From NCBI RefSeq assembly GCF_004342445.1, contig NZ_SLWW01000013.1:51328-115327 (forward strand): a stretch of 64,000 nucleotides of DNA, read 5' to 3'. The position numbers and the translations under genes were made by a program. A model generated the notes under the pieces. The model was not told where the DNA came from and did no database searches. It was given only the letters and a program-made list of their open reading frames with translations. The stretch comes from Rhodovulum euryhalinum (GTDB lineage Bacteria > Pseudomonadota > Alphaproteobacteria > Rhodobacterales > Rhodobacteraceae). This document shows positions 8,352-17,803 of the stretch, piece by piece. Numbering within the stretch: position 1 is the stretch's first letter; every line of letters begins with the position of its first letter.

Positions 8352-9698
8352 TCAGGGACAGAAGATGTCGTTCGTCAGCGCAAAGCTCATCAAGCCGATC
8401 AGCAGCGCAAGCCCCGCAGCGGTCAGGAACCGCATCGCCCGGTCGCTGGGCGGTCGCCCGGTGATCCCCTCGTAGAGGTAGAACACCAGGTGCCCGCCAT
8501 CGAGCACCGGAATCGGGAACAGGTTCAGCAGCCCGACCGCCGCGGACAGCATCGCGATGAACCAGATGAAGGTCTCCAGCCCCTGGCTGGCCGCCGCGCC
8601 CGAGCTTTCGGCAATTCCGATCGGTCCCGACAGGTTGCACGAACTGATCGCGCCGGTGACCATGTGATACAGGCTCGACAGGCTCGATTGCAGGATGAAG
8701 CCCAGCTGATCCACGCCGTACTCCAGCGCCTCGACCGGTCCGGGCACGCGGGTCGCGCTTTCGAAGGCCAGCCCGCCGGTCATCCCGATCAGCCAGCGCG
8801 TCTCGAAGCTGCCATCGGGCATCGGCAGGTCCATCGACTTGGGCGTAAGGTTGAAATTCAGCGTCTCGCCCGCGCGCCAGACGGTGACATCAATCGGCGC
8901 GCCGGCGCTGGCGGCCACCCGCTGCTGCAATTCGCGGAAGGCGCTGATCGGCGTGCCGTCCAGCGCCAGGATCACGTCGCCCGGCCGCATCCCCGCGTCC
9001 GAGGCGGCGGTCTGCGGCTGCACCGAGGCGACGATCGGCGGGAACGGATAGGGGCCGGTCACCTCGCGCTCGGCCCCGTCGCGGCGCACGGTGTAGACCG
9101 GCGGCGCATCCATGGGCAGCGTTTCGACCACCGTGTAGAAGGCGGCGTAATCGGGCGTCGGGGTGCCGTTCAGCGCGAGGATCGTATCCCCCGGCGCCAG
9201 TTCGGCGCCCGCCACGGCCGCGGGCGGCAGGTCGGCCAGATCGGCCACGGTCGGCGGCTCGACCGCGACGCCGCGGATCAGGGACAGTGCTGCGAAAACC
9301 AGGATCGCCAGGGCGAAATTGAACAGCGGCCCGGCCGCGACCGTCGCCGTCCGCGCCCAGAGCGGCGCGCCATGCATCGTGTGGCGCCGGGTCTCGGCAT
9401 CCATGCCCGCAACGTCGGGCGAGGCCTTGGCGCTGGAGGCGCTGGCGTCCCCAAGGAACCGCACATAGCCCCCCAGCGGCAGCGCCGCGATCTGCCATTG
9501 CGTGCCATGCCGGTCGGTGCGGCTGGCCAGCACCGGGCCAAAGCCCAGCGAGAACACGTCGGCCTTGATGCCCGACCAGCGGCCGACAATGTAGTGGCCG
9601 TATTCGTGAACGGTGACGATGATCGAAAGCGCCACCACGAACGCGATGATCGTGAAGGCGAAGTTCCCCGCGGAGGGAATCAGCGAAACGAGATCCAA
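8352..9698 (-). CDS. rseP: Site-2 zinc metalloprotease RseP
   Basis: A 448-residue inner-membrane intramembrane protease. The zinc motif HEYGH is in transmembrane segment 1 and the second catalytic motif is NLFPIPVLDGGH near the C-terminus. Two PDZ domains lie between them (for example AELAPGDTILALNG and AGMRPGDVILALDG). I place the start at a TTG (9698), giving MDLVSLIPSAGNFAF, the usual beginning of this family in Rhodobacteraceae; the ATG at 9800 would overlap dxr by 74 bases. It probably trims anti-sigma factors or signal-peptide remnants. Confidence 0.93.
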   Translation of the reverse strand: MDLVSLIPSAGNFAFTIIAFVVALSIIVTVHEYGHYIVGRWSGIKADVFSLGFGPVLASRTDRHGTQWQIAALPLGGYVRFLGDASASSAKASPDVAGMDAETRRHTMHGAPLWARTATVAAGPLFNFALAILVFAALSLIRGVAVEPPTVADLADLPPAAVAGAELAPGDTILALNGTPTPDYAAFYTVVETLPMDAPPVYTVRRDGAEREVTGPYPFPPIVASVQPQTAASDAGMRPGDVILALDGTPISAFRELQQRVAASAGAPIDVTVWRAGETLNFNLTPKSMDLPMPDGSFETRWLIGMTGGLAFESATRVPGPVEALEYGVDQLGFILQSSLSSLYHMVTGAISSCNLSGPIGIAESSGAAASQGLETFIWFIAMLSAAVGLLNLFPIPVLDGGHLVFYLYEGITGRPPSDRAMRFLTAAGLALLIGLMSFALTNDIFCP

Positions 9699-9726
9699 AT
9701 GCTCAGGGTCCTGGCTTGTGACTGCT

Positions 9727-10908
9727 CTAGCGTTCCAGGCCGCGCACGATCTCCGCCGCCGCCTCCCGTGCGAGATGGTCCGTTTCCAGAACTTTCTCAA
9801 GGCTGTCGGGCGAATTTGTCAGCAGGCTGTCGCCCGAAAGCTGCCCCAGCACGCCCTCGACCACCTCGGCCATCTGGGTAAACCCGATCCGCCGCGCGAG
9901 GAAGGCATCCAGCGCGGCCTCCTTGGCGGCGTTGAATGCGGCACCGCTCAGCCCGCCGGCTTGCATCACCTCGCGGGCCAGCCGCAGCGCGGGCCAGCGG
10001 TTTTCGCAGGCCGGGCGGAAGTTCAACTGGCCGATCTGCGCCAGGTCCAGCCGCGCCACCGGCAGGTCGCGCCGCGCGGGCCAGTTCAGCGCATAGCCGA
10101 TGGCGTGGCGCATGTCGGGCGGGCCGACATGCGCCATGATCGCGCCGTCGCGGAATCCGACAAGCGCATGGATCAGCGATTCGGGGTGAACGACGGCCTC
10201 GATCCGGCTGGGATCGATTCCGAAATATTCCTTGGTCTCAATCAGTTCCAGCGCCTTGTTGAACATGGATGCGGAATCGACCGTGATCCGCTGGCCCATC
10301 GCCCAGTTGGGATGCGAGGACGCCTGTTCCGGCGTTGCGTTCTTCAGTGCCTCGATCGGCCAGTCGCGGAACGCGCCCCCCGAGGCGGTGACGATGATGC
10401 GTTCCACCGCTTCGATCTCTTCGCCGACAAGGGCCTGGAAGATCGCCGAATGTTCACTGTCCACCGGCAGGATGCGCGCGCCATGCGCCTCGGCGGTGGC
10501 CAGCAGCAGCGGGCCCGCCGTCACCAGGCTTTCCTTGTTGGCCAGCGCCAGCGTCGTGCCGTGTTTCAGCGCGCGCATGCCGGGCACCAGCCCCGCGGCG
10601 CCCACGATGGCCGACATGATCCAGTCCGCCGGGCGATCCGCCGCCTCGGCCAGCGCCCCTGCCCCGGCCGCGGCCTCGACCCCGGACCCGGCCAGCGCGG
10701 CCTTGAGGTCGTCATAGCAGTCGGGATAGGCGGTCACCGCCAGATCGGCCCTGAGCGCACGGGCCTGTTCGGCCAGCCGCGCAACATTGCGCCCGCCGCT
10801 CAGCGCGACCACGTCATAGGCGTCGGCCCCGCCCTGCCGGGTCAACAGGTCGACCGTGTTCTCGCCGATCGAGCCCGTTGCGCCGAAGATCGTGATCCGC
10901 CGTGCCAT
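9727..10908 (-). CDS. dxr: 1-deoxy-D-xylulose 5-phosphate reductoisomerase
   Basis: A 393-residue enzyme making 2-C-methylerythritol 4-phosphate, the second step of the MEP isoprenoid pathway. The NADPH-binding GATGSIGENT is at residues 9-18. LANKESLV and the metal-binding PVDSEHSAIFQ are present, as is the flexible loop SHPNWAMGQRITVDSASMFNK. It lies 5 bases after cdsA and next to uppS, which uses its isoprenoid products. Confidence 0.97.
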   Translation of the reverse strand: MARRITIFGATGSIGENTVDLLTRQGGADAYDVVALSGGRNVARLAEQARALRADLAVTAYPDCYDDLKAALAGSGVEAAAGAGALAEAADRPADWIMSAIVGAAGLVPGMRALKHGTTLALANKESLVTAGPLLLATAEAHGARILPVDSEHSAIFQALVGEEIEAVERIIVTASGGAFRDWPIEALKNATPEQASSHPNWAMGQRITVDSASMFNKALELIETKEYFGIDPSRIEAVVHPESLIHALVGFRDGAIMAHVGPPDMRHAIGYALNWPARRDLPVARLDLAQIGQLNFRPACENRWPALRLAREVMQAGGLSGAAFNAAKEAALDAFLARRIGFTQMAEVVEGVLGQLSGDSLLTNSPDSLEKVLETDHLAREAAAEIVRGLER

Positions 10909-10913
10909 GCGTC

Positions 10914-11705
10914 CTAGAACCTCACCTCGGGAAGCTGAAAGAAGACCGACGCCAGCAGCAGGCAGAGCGCCGCGCCCAGAAGGCCGTCGAACCTGTCGGC
11001 CAGACCGCCATGCCCGGGCAAGAGCGAAGAGCTGTCCTTGACGCCCGTGCGGCGTTTGATCGCGCTTTCGGCGACATCACCCATCTGGCTGGCAAAGGAC
11101 AGAACGACCGACACCAGCGCAAGCCCCGCGCCCGCCCCGGTCAGCGCCGCAAAGACCGCGCCCGCCAGCCCCGCCGAAACCCAGCCCGCCAAGGTCCCCG
11201 ACCAGGTCTTCTTCGGGCTGACACGCGGCCAGAACTTCGGCCCGCCGATGAAGCGGCCCGCGAAATAGCCCGCCACGTCGGTCGCGATGACGACCAGAAC
11301 CAGCCAGACCATCCACGCCATGCCCTGATCGACGCGAAAGCGTGCCAGCGCATAGCCCGCCAGCGCGATCGCCAGCGCATAGACTGCATAGATCACCCGG
11401 TCGCGCGGCATCCGCCCGGCCCCGACCAGCGCAGGCGCGGCCAGCAGGGGCAGCGCATAGATCCCCGGCAGCGCAAAGGCCGCCAGCACCGTCCCCCCCG
11501 TCAGCACCCCCAGCCCCACCGGCAGGCGGCCCGTTCCGGGGCCCATCATCCGGCCAAGCTCCCAGATCATGATGCCCGAGACCACAGCCGCCAGGCCCGC
11601 GAACCACAGCCCGCCAAGCGCGATCAGGACAACGCCGGCAACGCCCATTGCCACGCTCGAGGCGAGCCGCGCCGACAGGTCGTCCCAGGTTCCTCCGGCC
11701 GCCAT
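10914..11705 (-). CDS. cdsA: Phosphatidate cytidylyltransferase CdsA
   Basis: A 263-residue, multi-span membrane enzyme forming CDP-diacylglycerol, the precursor of all membrane phospholipids. The CDS signature is at the C-terminus: SFASQMGDVAESAIKRRTGVKD followed by LPGHGGLADRFDGLL. FIGGPKFWPRVSPKKTWSG, also typical, is in the middle. The start at 11705 overlaps the uppS stop by one base (TGATG). Confidence 0.95.
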   Translation of the reverse strand: MAAGGTWDDLSARLASSVAMGVAGVVLIALGGLWFAGLAAVVSGIMIWELGRMMGPGTGRLPVGLGVLTGGTVLAAFALPGIYALPLLAAPALVGAGRMPRDRVIYAVYALAIALAGYALARFRVDQGMAWMVWLVLVVIATDVAGYFAGRFIGGPKFWPRVSPKKTWSGTLAGWVSAGLAGAVFAALTGAGAGLALVSVVLSFASQMGDVAESAIKRRTGVKDSSSLLPGHGGLADRFDGLLGAALCLLLASVFFQLPEVRF

Positions 11706-12430
11706 CAGGCCTTGACCGCTCCGAACCGGCGTTCGCGGGCGCCGTAATTCACCAGGATCTCGGCGAAATGCTCGCGCGTGAAATCGGGCCACAGCACCGG
11801 GGTGAACTCGTATTCCGCATATGCCGACTGCCAGAGCAGGAAGTTCGAGATGCGCGCCTCGCCGCTGGTGCGGATCACGAGGTCGGGGTCCGGCAGCAGG
11901 CAGGTGTCCAGGAAATGCGCCAGCGACTCGGCATCCACATCCTCGGGGTCAAGCCGGCCCGCCGCCACCTCGCGTGCCAGCCGCTTGGTGGCGCGCGCCA
12001 CCTCGTCGCGGCCGCCATAGTTGATGGCGATGGTCAGGTGCACGACGTCGTTGCCTTCGGTCAGTTGTTCCAGCCCGCGCATCATCCGCACCAGCTTGGG
12101 GTCCAGCCGGTCGCGGTCACCGATGAACCGCACCCGCACGCCGTCGGACAGAAGCGCCTGCGCCTCTTTCTGGATGTAGCGGCGGAACAGCGTCATCAGG
12201 CCGGTGACCTCGGCCTGGGTGCGTTTCCAGTTCTCGGTCGAGAAGGCGAAGATCGTGAGATAGCGGATGCCCAGATCGGGGCAGGCTTCGACGATCTCGC
12301 GCACCCGGCGGGCGCCGGCCTGGTGCCCGAACAACCGCGGCCGCCCGCGCATCTGCGCCCAGCGGCCATTGCCGTCCATGATGATCGCCACATGGGTCGG
12401 GCCGGTCTCTCTGTCGTCCTTCGCGGCCAC
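11705..12430 (-). CDS. uppS: Undecaprenyl diphosphate synthase UppS
   Basis: A 241-residue cis-prenyltransferase making the C55 lipid carrier for peptidoglycan and O-antigen. The catalytic HVAIIMDGNGRWA (Asp19) is near the N-terminus; FAFSTENWKR and the C-terminal RTSGEARISNFLLWQSAYAE signature follow. The start codon is GTG (12430) preceded by a G-rich AAAGGGGG. It is followed directly by cdsA. Confidence 0.96.
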   Translation of the reverse strand: MAAKDDRETGPTHVAIIMDGNGRWAQMRGRPRLFGHQAGARRVREIVEACPDLGIRYLTIFAFSTENWKRTQAEVTGLMTLFRRYIQKEAQALLSDGVRVRFIGDRDRLDPKLVRMMRGLEQLTEGNDVVHLTIAINYGGRDEVARATKRLAREVAAGRLDPEDVDAESLAHFLDTCLLPDPDLVIRTSGEARISNFLLWQSAYAEYEFTPVLWPDFTREHFAEILVNYGARERRFGAVKA

Positions 12431-12457
12431 GCCGCCCCCTTTCCGACCCAGCAGATC

Positions 12458-13024
12458 TCAGACCTGCATGATTTCCTGCTGCTTGGCCTCGAGCGCCCTG
12501 TCGATCTGGGCGATCTGCTTGTCAGTCAGGTCCTGGATCTCGTCATGCCAGACCTTCTGGTCGTCCTCGCTCATGCCTGCGGCCTTGGCCTTCTTGATCT
12601 GTTCCATCCCGTCGCGGCGCACGTTGCGGACCGCGACCCGGGCATGTTCGGCATATTGCGCCGCGACCTTTGACAATTCCTTGCGGCGTTCCTCGTTCAG
12701 CTCGGGGATCGGCAGCATGATGATCGTGCCGTTCTTCTGCGGGTTGATCCCCAGACCGGATTCCATGATCGCCTTTTCGACCTTGTTCACCAGCGCCTTG
12801 TCCCAGACGTTGATGGTCACCATCCGGGGCTCGGGGACGTTGACCGTCGCCACCTGGTTGATCGGCGTCAGCGCGCCGTAGGCGTCGACATGGATCGGCT
12901 CGACCATGCTGGCCGAGGCCCGGCCCGTCCGGAGCGAGGCGAATTCATGCTTGAGCGCGCTCATCGCGCCATCCATCCGGCGTTGCAGATCGTCGAGGTC
13001 GATTTCCAGATCGTCTTCGGCCAT
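12458..13024 (-). CDS. frr: Ribosome recycling factor
   Basis: A 188-residue protein that, with EF-G, splits post-termination ribosomes. The usual tRNA-mimic shape is implied by the long heptad helices at both ends, with the family core [42 protein letters not shown] and [19 protein letters not shown]. The start at 13024 removes 60 non-homologous residues read from the gap after pyrH. Confidence 0.97.
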   Translation of the reverse strand: MAEDDLEIDLDDLQRRMDGAMSALKHEFASLRTGRASASMVEPIHVDAYGALTPINQVATVNVPEPRMVTINVWDKALVNKVEKAIMESGLGINPQKNGTIIMLPIPELNEERRKELSKVAAQYAEHARVAVRNVRRDGMEQIKKAKAAGMSEDDQKVWHDEIQDLTDKQIAQIDRALEAKQQEIMQV

Positions 13025-13079
13025 GGGTCTGAACTCTTCTATTTCTGGTTCGCTATGCCACGTCGCGACGTCTATACCG

Positions 13080-13817
13080 CTAACCGTGCACGATTGTATA
13101 GGTGCCTTGCCCGGCAAGGATGCCGCGGAAACCGCCCGGTTCGTCCAGGCTGAAGACAATGATCGGCAGGTCGTTATCGCGCGCAAGCGCGATGGCCGAG
13201 GCATCCATCACCTTGAGATTCTTCACCAGAACGTCGTCATAGGTGATGTCGTCGTATCGCGTGGCGCCGGGATGCTTGAGCGGATCGCGATCATAGACGC
13301 CGTCCACCTTGGTGCCCTTGAAGATCACCTCGCAGGCCATTTCGTTCGCACGCAGGGTCGCCGCGGTATCGGTGGTGAAATAGGGGTTGCCGGTACCCGC
13401 GGCAAAGATGCAAACGCGGCCCTTTTCCAGGTGGCGGACGGCGCGGCGGCGGATATAGGGCTCGGCCACCTCGTCCATCCGGATCGCGCTGATGACCCTG
13501 GTAAAGACACCCAGCCCCTCCAGCGCGGATTGCATCGCCAGCGCGTTCATCACGGTCGCCAGCATCCCCATGTAATCGGCGGTCGTCCGCTCCATCCCCT
13601 GTGCCGATCCCGCGAGCCCGCGGAAGATGTTGCCGCCGCCGATCACCATGCAGATCTCGACGCCCAGATCGCGGACCGACTGCACCTCTCGGGCGATGCG
13701 TTCCACCGTGGGCGGGTGCAGGCCAAAGCCCTGGTCGCCCATCAGCGCCTCGCCCGAGATTTTCAGCATCACCCGCTTGTAGGTGGGCTTCGGTTGCGTG
13801 GCGCCGGTGTCGTCCAT
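13080..13817 (-). CDS. pyrH: UMP kinase PyrH
   Basis: A 245-residue hexameric amino-acid-kinase-fold enzyme phosphorylating UMP. Conserved stretches are [36 protein letters not shown] and [10 protein letters not shown]. The start at 13817 gives the standard N-terminus; upstream extension crosses into the divergent miaA gene. It heads the pyrH-frr-uppS-cdsA-dxr-rseP-bamA-lpx series. Confidence 0.97.
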   Translation of the reverse strand: MDDTGATQPKPTYKRVMLKISGEALMGDQGFGLHPPTVERIAREVQSVRDLGVEICMVIGGGNIFRGLAGSAQGMERTTADYMGMLATVMNALAMQSALEGLGVFTRVISAIRMDEVAEPYIRRRAVRHLEKGRVCIFAAGTGNPYFTTDTAATLRANEMACEVIFKGTKVDGVYDRDPLKHPGATRYDDITYDDVLVKNLKVMDASAIALARDNDLPIIVFSLDEPGGFRGILAGQGTYTIVHG

Positions 13818-13905
13818 ACGCTCTTTCCCTGCTCGTTGTCTTGCAATGCGCGCAAAATGTCGGAAAAGCGGGCGGGGTTCAACGCCGAACGAGGCCCCTG
13901 CGCGC

Positions 13906-14778
13906 ATGGAACTGCCCGATCTCGACCCCGCCCGCCCGGTGCTGATCGCCGGACCCACCGCCAGCGGCAAGTCGGCGCTGGCGCTGGCGATCGCCACGCG
14001 GCAGGGCGGGGTCATCGTGAATGCCGACGCCTTGCAGGTTTTCGCGGACTGGCGCGTGCTGACCGCAAGACCCACGCCCGGGGACGAGGCGCGCGCGCCG
14101 CATGCGCTTTACGGGCATGTCGGCTGGGACGCGGCGTATTCCGTCGGCCACTGGCTGCGCGATCTGGCGCCGATCCTGAATGGCCCTGAAAGGCCCATCA
14201 TCGTCGGTGGCACCGGGCTCTACTTCACCGCGCTGACCGAAGGACTGGCCGAGATCCCGCCGACGCCCCCCGCGATCCGGGCCGCGGCCGATGCGCGGAT
14301 CGCGGCCGGGGGCGCGGCGGGGATGCTGGCCGAACTCGATGCCGCGACCGCCGCACGGATCGACCGGCGCAACCCGGTCCGCGTCCAGCGGGCCTGGGAG
14401 GTGCTGCGCGCCACCGGCCGCGGCCTTGCGGCATGGCAGGACGAGACGCCGCCGCCGCTGTTGCCGCTGGCCGCCGCGCAGCCGCTGGTGATCGAGGCCG
14501 CGACGGACTGGCTGAACGCCCGGATCGACGCGCGGTTTGACGCGATGATCGCGGGCGGGGCGCTGGACGAGGTGCGGTCCAACCTGGCGCGCTGGGATCC
14601 CGGGCTGCTGTCTGCGCGGGCGATCGGCGCGCCGGAACTCGTCGCGCATCTGCGCGGCGAGACGACTCTGGCCGAGGCGGTCACCGCCGCCAGGATCGCC
14701 TCGCGCCAATACGCCAAGCGCCAGCGCACCTGGTTCCGCTCAAGGATGGGGGCCTGGGCCCGGATTCGGGCGGATTGA
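13906..14778 (+). CDS. miaA: tRNA dimethylallyltransferase MiaA
   Basis: A 290-residue enzyme adding the dimethylallyl group to A37 of tRNAs reading UNN codons. The P-loop [10 protein letters not shown], the substrate loop [35 protein letters not shown] and the C-terminal [19 protein letters not shown] are present. Start at 13906 rather than further upstream, because earlier codons read into the pyrH promoter region. It is divergent from pyrH with 88 bases between the starts. Confidence 0.95.
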   Translation: MELPDLDPARPVLIAGPTASGKSALALAIATRQGGVIVNADALQVFADWRVLTARPTPGDEARAPHALYGHVGWDAAYSVGHWLRDLAPILNGPERPIIVGGTGLYFTALTEGLAEIPPTPPAIRAAADARIAAGGAAGMLAELDAATAARIDRRNPVRVQRAWEVLRATGRGLAAWQDETPPPLLPLAAAQPLVIEAATDWLNARIDARFDAMIAGGALDEVRSNLARWDPGLLSARAIGAPELVAHLRGETTLAEAVTAARIASRQYAKRQRTWFRSRMGAWARIRAD

Positions 14779-14862
14779 CGCCGAACCGCAGCCCCGCCGG
14801 CAGAAAACAGCACGAATCGAACCTGACAGGCTTTACCGGACGGTGCGAATCAGTTGAGGGTT

Positions 14863-14880
14863 GCCCGGTTCGAACCTGGG
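14863..14880. promoter_or_regulatory. Near-perfect palindrome upstream of the AraC-family gene
   Basis: The palindrome CCCGGTTCGAACCTGGG is symmetric around GGTTCGAACC. TCGAACCTG also occurs about 53 bases upstream (14817-14825). The pair lies just before the regulator gene and could be an autoregulatory operator. The element resembles a tRNA T-arm, but no tRNA can be folded here. Confidence 0.3.
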
Positions 14881-14913
14881 CGTCCCGCGCCCCGTTGGGT
14901 ATTTGCCGCTGCC

Positions 14914-15702
14914 ATGACCCTGTTTCCGGAAATCCGCCTGGTGCCGTTCTCGCGCCTGACCCAGGGCAGCCGCTGGCGGGCCGAGGCGATGCGCAGCTAT
15001 TCCGCACCGCAGCTTCTGTGGATCACCAAGGGCCAGGGCCGGATCACGGTGGCGGGCGTCACCCGCGGCTATGGCGCGCACAACGCGATCTTCATCCCCG
15101 CCCACACGATGCACGGGTTCGAGATGACCGGCCAGGTGTTCGGGACGGCGGTGACGTTCTCGGGGATTCGCGACCTCGATCTTCCGGACACGCCGCACCA
15201 TCTGCGCATCCGCGACGGGCAGGTGCAGGTCGAGATCTCGCAATTGCTGGACGGGATCGAGCGCGAGCTTTCGGGAAAGCGGCCGGGATCGCGGCGCGCG
15301 ATCCGCCACTATTCCGGGCTGGTCTCGGTCTGGCTGGAACGCCAGATCGCGGTGGCCGACGACGTGACCACGGCGCCCGAGTCGGCGCGGCGGCTGGCCG
15401 CGGGCTATGCCGCGCTGGTCGAAAAGGGATTCCGCGGCGGGAAATCGGTCTCGGACTACGCCGCCGATCTGGGGGTCACACCCACGCATCTGACGCGGAT
15501 CTGCAACCAGACCTGCGGGCGCACCGCCCTGGACCTGCTGAGCGAACGCAAGATCAGCGAGGCGCGCCGCCTGCTGGCCGACACCCGCGCGCCGATCAAG
15601 GAGATCGCCAGCGCGCTTGGCTATGCCTCGCCGGCCTATTTCACCCGCGCCTTCCATGCCCGCACCGGGCGCACGCCCAAGGATTTCCGCAAGGCGGACT
15701 GA
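14914..15702 (+). CDS. AraC-family transcriptional regulator
   Basis: A 262-residue protein with an N-terminal cupin-like sensing domain (residues 1-110, containing ITVAGVTRGYGAHNAIFIPAHTMHGF) and a C-terminal double helix-turn-helix (about 165-260). The second HTH, IKEIASALGYASPAYFTRAFHARTGRTPKDFR, is the classical AraC signature. Start at ATG 14914; an in-frame TTG at 14854 would add 20 residues and take in the palindrome. The regulated genes are unknown. It stands alone, convergent with lpd. Confidence 0.88.
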   Translation: MTLFPEIRLVPFSRLTQGSRWRAEAMRSYSAPQLLWITKGQGRITVAGVTRGYGAHNAIFIPAHTMHGFEMTGQVFGTAVTFSGIRDLDLPDTPHHLRIRDGQVQVEISQLLDGIERELSGKRPGSRRAIRHYSGLVSVWLERQIAVADDVTTAPESARRLAAGYAALVEKGFRGGKSVSDYAADLGVTPTHLTRICNQTCGRTALDLLSERKISEARRLLADTRAPIKEIASALGYASPAYFTRAFHARTGRTPKDFRKAD

Positions 15703-15716
15703 CGGGCCGTTTCCCG

Positions 15717-17111
15717 CTAGAAATGGATCGCCCGGCCAAAGGCATCCAGCACGGATTCGTGCATCATCTCGGAAAGCGTCGGGTGCGGGAAGACCGTCTC
15801 CATCAGGTCGGCCTCGGTGGTTTCCAGCCCGCGGGCCACGACATAGCCCTGGATCAGTTCCGTCACCTCGGCGCCCACCATATGCGCGCCCAGAAGCTCG
15901 CCGGTCTTCGCGTCGAACACCGTCTTGACCAGCCCCTCGGGTTCCCCCAGCGCGATCGCCTTGCCGTTGCCGATGAAGGGGAAGCGGCCGACCCTGACCT
16001 CATATCCCTTTTCCTTCGCGCGCGCCTCGGTCAGCCCGACGCTGGCTACCTGCGGATGGCAATAGGTGCACCCTGCGATCGAGCCCGGCCGGATCGGGTG
16101 CGGGTGACCGCCCGCGACCAGTTCCGCCACCATCACCCCCTCGTGGCTGGCCTTGTGCGCCAGCCAGGGCGCCCCGGCGACATCACCGATGGCGTAAAGC
16201 CCCTCGACGCCGGTGCGGCAGTATTCGTCGGTCACGACATGGCTGCGGTCGATCGTGACGCCGAGATCTTCCAGCCCCAGCCCCTCGACATTGCCCACGA
16301 TGCCGACCGCCGAGATCACCGTGTCGACCTCGATCTTTTCGGTCTTGCCGCCCTGCTCGACATGGGCGGTCACCTTGTCGGCGGCCCGGTCCAGCCGCTT
16401 GACCGTGGCCTTTTCGCGAATGGCCATCCCCTGCTTTTCGAACTGCTTCTTCGCAAAGGCCGAGATCTCGGCGTCCTCGACCGGCAGGATCCGGTCCATC
16501 ACCTCGACCACCGTGGTCTCGGCGCCCAGCGTGTTGAAGAAGCTGGCGAACTCGATGCCGATGGCGCCCGATCCGATCACCAGCAACGTCTTCGGCATGT
16601 GCGGCGGGACCAGCGCGTGCTTGTAGCTCCAGACGCGCTTGCCGTCGGGTTCCAGCCCCGGCAACTCGCGCGCCCGCGCGCCGGTGGCCAGCACGATGGC
16701 CTTCGCGGTCAACTCCTCGGTGCCCTTGTCGGACCTGACCGACACAAGGCCCGGGCCGGACAGCGTCGCCGCGCCCATCACCACGGTGACCCTGTTCTTC
16801 TTCAGCAGGTGCCCGACGCCCGAGGCCAGTTGCCGGGCTACGCCGCGCGAGCGTTTGACCACCGCGTCGAGGTCATAGCCGATGCCGTCCGCCTTGAGCC
16901 CGAACTCCTTCGCCCGGTGCATCAGGTGAAAGACCTCGGCCGAGCGCAGCATCGCCTTGGTCGGGATGCAGCCCCAGTTCAGGCAGATGCCGCCCAGGTG
17001 CTCGCGTTCGACCACGCAGACGTTCAGGCCCAGTTGCGCACCACGGATCGCGGCGACATAGCCGCCCGGCCCTGCGCCGATCACGATCATGTCGAAGTCC
17101 CGCGCGGCCAT
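15717..17111 (-). CDS. lpdA: Dihydrolipoyl dehydrogenase (E3)
   Basis: A 464-residue FAD disulfide oxidoreductase that reoxidises dihydrolipoamide on 2-oxo-acid dehydrogenase complexes. FAD site MIVIGAGPGGYVAAIR; redox-active disulfide C43-C48 in GGICLNWGCIPTKA; NAD site LVIGSGAIGIEFASF; C-terminal catalytic His in FPHPTLSEMMHE. The genes for E1 and E2 are not next to it. A DUF924 gene lies immediately upstream on the same strand. Confidence 0.96.
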   Translation of the reverse strand: MAARDFDMIVIGAGPGGYVAAIRGAQLGLNVCVVEREHLGGICLNWGCIPTKAMLRSAEVFHLMHRAKEFGLKADGIGYDLDAVVKRSRGVARQLASGVGHLLKKNRVTVVMGAATLSGPGLVSVRSDKGTEELTAKAIVLATGARARELPGLEPDGKRVWSYKHALVPPHMPKTLLVIGSGAIGIEFASFFNTLGAETTVVEVMDRILPVEDAEISAFAKKQFEKQGMAIREKATVKRLDRAADKVTAHVEQGGKTEKIEVDTVISAVGIVGNVEGLGLEDLGVTIDRSHVVTDEYCRTGVEGLYAIGDVAGAPWLAHKASHEGVMVAELVAGGHPHPIRPGSIAGCTYCHPQVASVGLTEARAKEKGYEVRVGRFPFIGNGKAIALGEPEGLVKTVFDAKTGELLGAHMVGAEVTELIQGYVVARGLETTEADLMETVFPHPTLSEMMHESVLDAFGRAIHF

Positions 17112-17151
17112 GGGGTCCCCTCCCTGTCAGACTGTCCCGGTCCCCGCCGCC

Positions 17152-17730
17152 TCAGGCCGAGGCGCGCAACTCTGCCACGCAGGCGGCATAGCCGCCACCC
17201 TCCAGGAACGCGATTTCCTCTTCGGAAGAGCCGCGGTGCAGTGCCTCGTTGCGGAACGGGAAGCGGCCGAAGCGGCGGATCAGTTCACGATGCGCCTTGG
17301 CATGAAGCAGGTTGTCGGCCCCGGTCTCGGGCATGCGGGTCAGCATCAGGCGCACGCAGCGGTCCTGGTCCATCAGACATTCCGAGTGCATCAGCGGCAT
17401 GTAGAAGAACTGCCGCTCGGGCTCGGGGTAGCGCATGTCGAAATGCGCCTCGATCGCCTGCTTGGCGGCAGCCCGCGCCAGCGCGTCGGTGGCAAAGGCG
17501 CGCCAGTCGCCGCGGAACATGTTGCGCGGGAACTGGTCGGTCAGGATCAGAAACGCCATCGCGCCGGTGGGGTTGGTCGGCCAGTCGTGCAGATCACCCG
17601 AATGGGCGGATTCCCAGAGCGGCTTGAATCGCGCGGTGATCGAGGCGTCCAGTTCCGGATCGGCCTTGTACCAGCCCTCGGGCCCGACCTCGTTCAGCCA
17701 GAACTCGATGATCTCATCGCGGCGCGACAT
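17152..17730 (-). CDS. DUF924 family protein
   Basis: A 192-residue helical protein of the DUF924 family, whose biochemical role is not established. Family landmarks are IIEFWLNEVGPEGWYK near the N-terminus, FLILTDQFPRNMFRGD in the centre and FFYMPLMHSECLMDQD, followed by FGRFPFRNEALHRGSSEEEIAFL. It lies 40 bases upstream of lpd on the same strand and may be co-transcribed with it. Confidence 0.85.
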   Translation of the reverse strand: MSRRDEIIEFWLNEVGPEGWYKADPELDASITARFKPLWESAHSGDLHDWPTNPTGAMAFLILTDQFPRNMFRGDWRAFATDALARAAAKQAIEAHFDMRYPEPERQFFYMPLMHSECLMDQDRCVRLMLTRMPETGADNLLHAKAHRELIRRFGRFPFRNEALHRGSSEEEIAFLEGGGYAACVAELRASA

Positions 17731-17803
17731 TCCACTCCTCCTGCTCCGGTCCCGGGCCTGCCCGCGGTGATCGTTTCAGATTCAGCCCACCGGCGCAAGC
17801 CGT

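Noticed and set aside
14863..14880. Possible tRNA (GGTTCGAA resembles a T-arm)
   Set aside because: No acceptor, D or anticodon stems can be drawn around it. The palindrome fits an operator better.
14775..17627. A 950-codon open frame on the + strand
   Set aside because: It runs across the AraC-family gene in another frame and antisense to lpd. No recognisable protein; both real genes are strongly supported.
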